Origin: Paludibacteraceae bacterium
Lineage (GTDB): Bacteria > Bacteroidota > Bacteroidia > Bacteroidales > Paludibacteraceae
NCBI GenBank assembly: GCA_017559385.1
Contig: JAFYSK010000036.1
Coordinates: 1 to 64,000 of the forward strand
Direction of reading: 5' to 3'
DNA: 64,000 bases
Positions 62,006-64,000 of this stretch are shown piece after piece. The notes below the pieces were generated by a model that had not been told where the DNA came from, ran no database searches, and was given only the letters and a program-made list of their open reading frames with translations. Each line of letters starts with the position of its first letter. Position 1 is the first letter of the stretch. The position numbers and the translations under genes were made by a program.

Positions 62006-64000
62006 TTAGCGAAGTTTTGCAGCGAACTTCTCTTCGAAAGTCTTTTGCAGTTTAGCCATGATAGCTTCGATCTGCTTGTCTTTCAAAGTATTCTCAGTAT
62101 CTTGAAGGATAAAGGAAAGAGCATAGCTCTTCTTACCAGCCTCAAGGTTCTTACCCTCGTACACATCAAAGAGAGTCACTTGCTTGAGCAATTTCTTCTC
62201 TACAGCACAAGCAGCTTGAGCCAAGTCAGCAAACTTAACAGACTTGTCAACGAGCAATGCCAAGTCACGTTTTACTTCAGGGTACTTAGGCAGATCGTTG
62301 ATTATAGGTTTGTATTGTTTGTGAAGGCGGAGAACCATGTTCCAATCCAAATCAGCATAATATACAGGATTATCAATATCAAATGCCTTAAGCTGTTTCC
62401 TAGCCACCATAGCCATGATACCAATTTGTTTACCATTAAGAGCCAGGATTGCCATTCCATCGTCGTATAACTCGTTAGCTGCCAAAGGTGCTAGTTTGTA
62501 AGCTACACCTAAACGGCGAAGTACATTAGCCACATACGCATGGAGTTGATAGAATGAAGTTTTCTCCTCTTTCATCACCCAAGATTGAGCAGTTTTGTTA
62601 CCGGTTACCCACAATGCCAAGTGTGGCTCCTCGTTGTAAGCATAAAGTGGATCATATACCCAATGTGGATCTTTAGCTTGACGAGTAGCAATCTTCTCTG
62701 CATCATAGTGATAGCAGTTACCAAACTCATAGAACTTAAGGTCAGCATTCTTGCGGTTAGCATTACGTTGGATACTCTCCAAACCACCAAAGAGGAGGGT
62801 TTGACGCATCACGCCAAGGTCTTGGCTGAGTGGGTTCATGATCTTCACACAAGTAGCCAAAGTATATGTTTCCAAAGCCTCGTAGTAACCCATCTTGGTG
62901 AGTGAGTTATTGAGAATCTCGTTGAAACCTTGAGCAGTCAATTGCTCAGAGATACGAATTTGCAGAGCAACTGGATTAGGTTTTTGGCTATAACTGAGGC
63001 TAGTATTGAGTTTCTCTGGGAACTCCACATTATTGAAACCATATATACGCAAGATATCCTCTACCACGTCGCACTCACGTTGTACATCAACACGATAACG
63101 AGGTACACCAATGTTCCACACATTGCCATTCTTGCTATAAATCTCTACCTCAAGTGCTTTGAGGATTGTTTCGATCAACTCTTCACCTAGTTCTTTACCA
63201 ATAAGTGCGTTGGTACGATCAATATTAAGCTCGATATGGAATGGTTCGAAAGTAGTTTGGCCTTGATCAGTAACCTCCATAGCAATCTCACCACCAGCCA
63301 CCTCTTGGATAAGCAATGCACAGCGTTTCAATATATATAAGGTGTTGTTTGGATCGCAACCACGCTCATAACGGAAACTAGCATCAGTTGACAACTGATG
63401 ACGACGGGCTGTCTTACGAATACTTACAGGATCAAAATATGCACTCTCAAGGAAGACATTGGTGGTTTGCTCCGTGATACCAGAGTCTTGACCACCAAAT
63501 ACACCCGCAATACACATTGGCTCTTCGGCATTACAGATCATGAGATCAGCTGCAGATAAAGTGCGCTCTACTCCATCCAAAGTAACAAACTTTTGTCCCT
63601 CAGTAGCATTCTTAACGACTACCTTGTTTCCTTTGATTTTATCGGCATCAAATGAGTGCAAAGCTTGCCCCATCTCGTGGAGAACAAAATTGGTCACATC
63701 CACCACATTGTTGATAGGACGAATGCCAATAGTAGAAAGCGATTTCTTCAGCCAATCAGGTGACTCCTTGATAGTCACGCCTTTGATGCTCACACCTGTA
63801 TAACGAGGACATGCCTGTGCATTCTCCACTACCACTTCAATAGGAAGATTATCGCTATCCACCTTGAAAGCCTCTACAGAAGGCTTGGTAAGTTCAACGT
63901 TTTGACCATGCGCTCGGTAATAAGCATATAAGTCACGGGCCACACCATAATGACTAGCACCATCCGCACGGTTAGGCGTAATATCTACTTCTATGAGCGT
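62006..64000 (-). CDS. pheT: Phenylalanine--tRNA ligase beta subunit (5' end cut off)
   Basis: PheT pairs with PheS to charge tRNA-Phe. The frame is open from the right edge (64000), so the first codons at 63998-64000 and on read TLIEVDITPNRADGASHYGV; the GTG at 63943 is internal. About 664 residues are present, out of about 820 expected. Domains B3/B4 (ACPRYTGVSIKGVTIKESP; RPINNVVDVTNFVLHEMGQ), B5 and the C-terminal anticodon-binding-like FDX domain (IINDLPKYPEVKRDLALLVD) are visible. Confidence 0.96.
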   Translation of the reverse strand, partial: TLIEVDITPNRADGASHYGVARDLYAYYRAHGQNVELTKPSVEAFKVDSDNLPIEVVVENAQACPRYTGVSIKGVTIKESPDWLKKSLSTIGIRPINNVVDVTNFVLHEMGQALHSFDADKIKGNKVVVKNATEGQKFVTLDGVERTLSAADLMICNAEEPMCIAGVFGGQDSGITEQTTNVFLESAYFDPVSIRKTARRHQLSTDASFRYERGCDPNNTLYILKRCALLIQEVAGGEIAMEVTDQGQTTFEPFHIELNIDRTNALIGKELGEELIETILKALEVEIYSKNGNVWNIGVPRYRVDVQRECDVVEDILRIYGFNNVEFPEKLNTSLSYSQKPNPVALQIRISEQLTAQGFNEILNNSLTKMGYYEALETYTLATCVKIMNPLSQDLGVMRQTLLFGGLESIQRNANRKNADLKFYEFGNCYHYDAEKIATRQAKDPHWVYDPLYAYNEEPHLALWVTGNKTAQSWVMKEEKTSFYQLHAYVANVLRRLGVAYKLAPLAANELYDDGMAILALNGKQIGIMAMVARKQLKAFDIDNPVYYADLDWNMVLRLHKQYKPIINDLPKYPEVKRDLALLVDKSVKFADLAQAACAVEKKLLKQVTLFDVYEGKNLEAGKKSYALSFILQDTENTLKDKQIEAIMAKLQKTFEEKFAAKLR

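Noticed and set aside
61943..62470. Plus-strand frame of 175 codons at the 3' end of pheT
   Set aside because: Antisense of pheT, which is well conserved in this region.
63943..64000. pheT starting at GTG 63943
   Set aside because: The frame continues upstream to the window edge with conserved PheT residues, so the true start lies outside.

Overview
The window looks like a chromosomal segment of a Bacteroidota, most likely an uncultured member of the Bacteroidales. Three things point there. Twenty-one promoters of the Bacteroidota type (TTG, about 20 bp, TAnnTTTG) can be read upstream of genes. Shine-Dalgarno sequences are weak. The gene content is typical: an Rpb6-type omega subunit, a PUR-family DUF3276 protein, a DUF5723/OmpA outer-membrane protein, a CarboxypepD_reg TonB receptor, a type IX secretion sorting domain, and rSAM/lipoprotein and CXXX-repeat families. 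I see no rRNA, tRNA, transposase, integrase or CRISPR array. GGGtGRT (left edge) and pheT (right edge) are cut by the window ends.

Layout. 1-1128: an IscU/NifU-like scaffold and GGGtGRT pair (minus). 1430-11327: plus-strand genes for a lipoprotein, an OmpA-like barrel, yebC, rsmG, a metallo-beta-lactamase-fold hydrolase, prmA, mnmE, an orphan rSAM-associated lipoprotein and yicC. 11395-18558: a six-gene minus-strand cassette that sits where yicC and gmk are usually adjacent. It encodes an SPFH/zinc-ribbon protein, a four-helix membrane protein, a coiled-coil protein with a polyacidic tail, two paralogous coiled-coil proteins and a bactofilin-like protein. 18841-22193: gmk, nadD, a small HTH protein, a barrel and apbE. 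22196-24574: glycerate kinase and a GntP permease (minus). 24718-27128: bamD, rpoZ/Rpb6 and coaBC. 27134-37301: mixed housekeeping and hypothetical genes, including hemW, rmuC, a GHL10 hydrolase and a gluzincin lipoprotein. 37395-47572: mostly minus-strand genes (gcvT, pepT, 2-hydroxyacid dehydrogenase, mutS, TonB receptor, phosphodiesterase, ABC permease), broken by a 59-bp tandem array of terminator-like units. 47971-53268: a minus-strand operon for a Cys-Xaa-Xaa-Xaa repeat precursor, a lipoprotein, a radical SAM maturase, a partner maturase, a small accessory protein, TatA and TatC. 54091-64000: a nucleoside permease, prfC, ridA, a DUF456 protein, a HAD phosphatase, purN, a CotH-family protein, a T9SS-sorted protein, a 37-codon small ORF and pheT.

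Two loci are the most notable. The first is the CXXX-repeat operon. Its precursor has a twin-arginine signal followed by a Cys and 45 cysteines in total, mostly at strict i+4 spacing. The last two genes of the same tight run encode TatA and TatC, which suggests that modification in the cytoplasm is followed by dedicated Tat export. The families resemble known in-silico radical SAM systems; the link to Tat and the structured leader are my inference. The second is the SPFH/coiled-coil/bactofilin-like cassette at 11395-18558, which I do not recognise as a described system.

Intergenic DNA carries short tandem repeats of 7, 9, 10 or 11 bp in many 5' leaders. There are also two candidate small RNAs, at 46207-46297 (minus) and 47705-47915 (plus).
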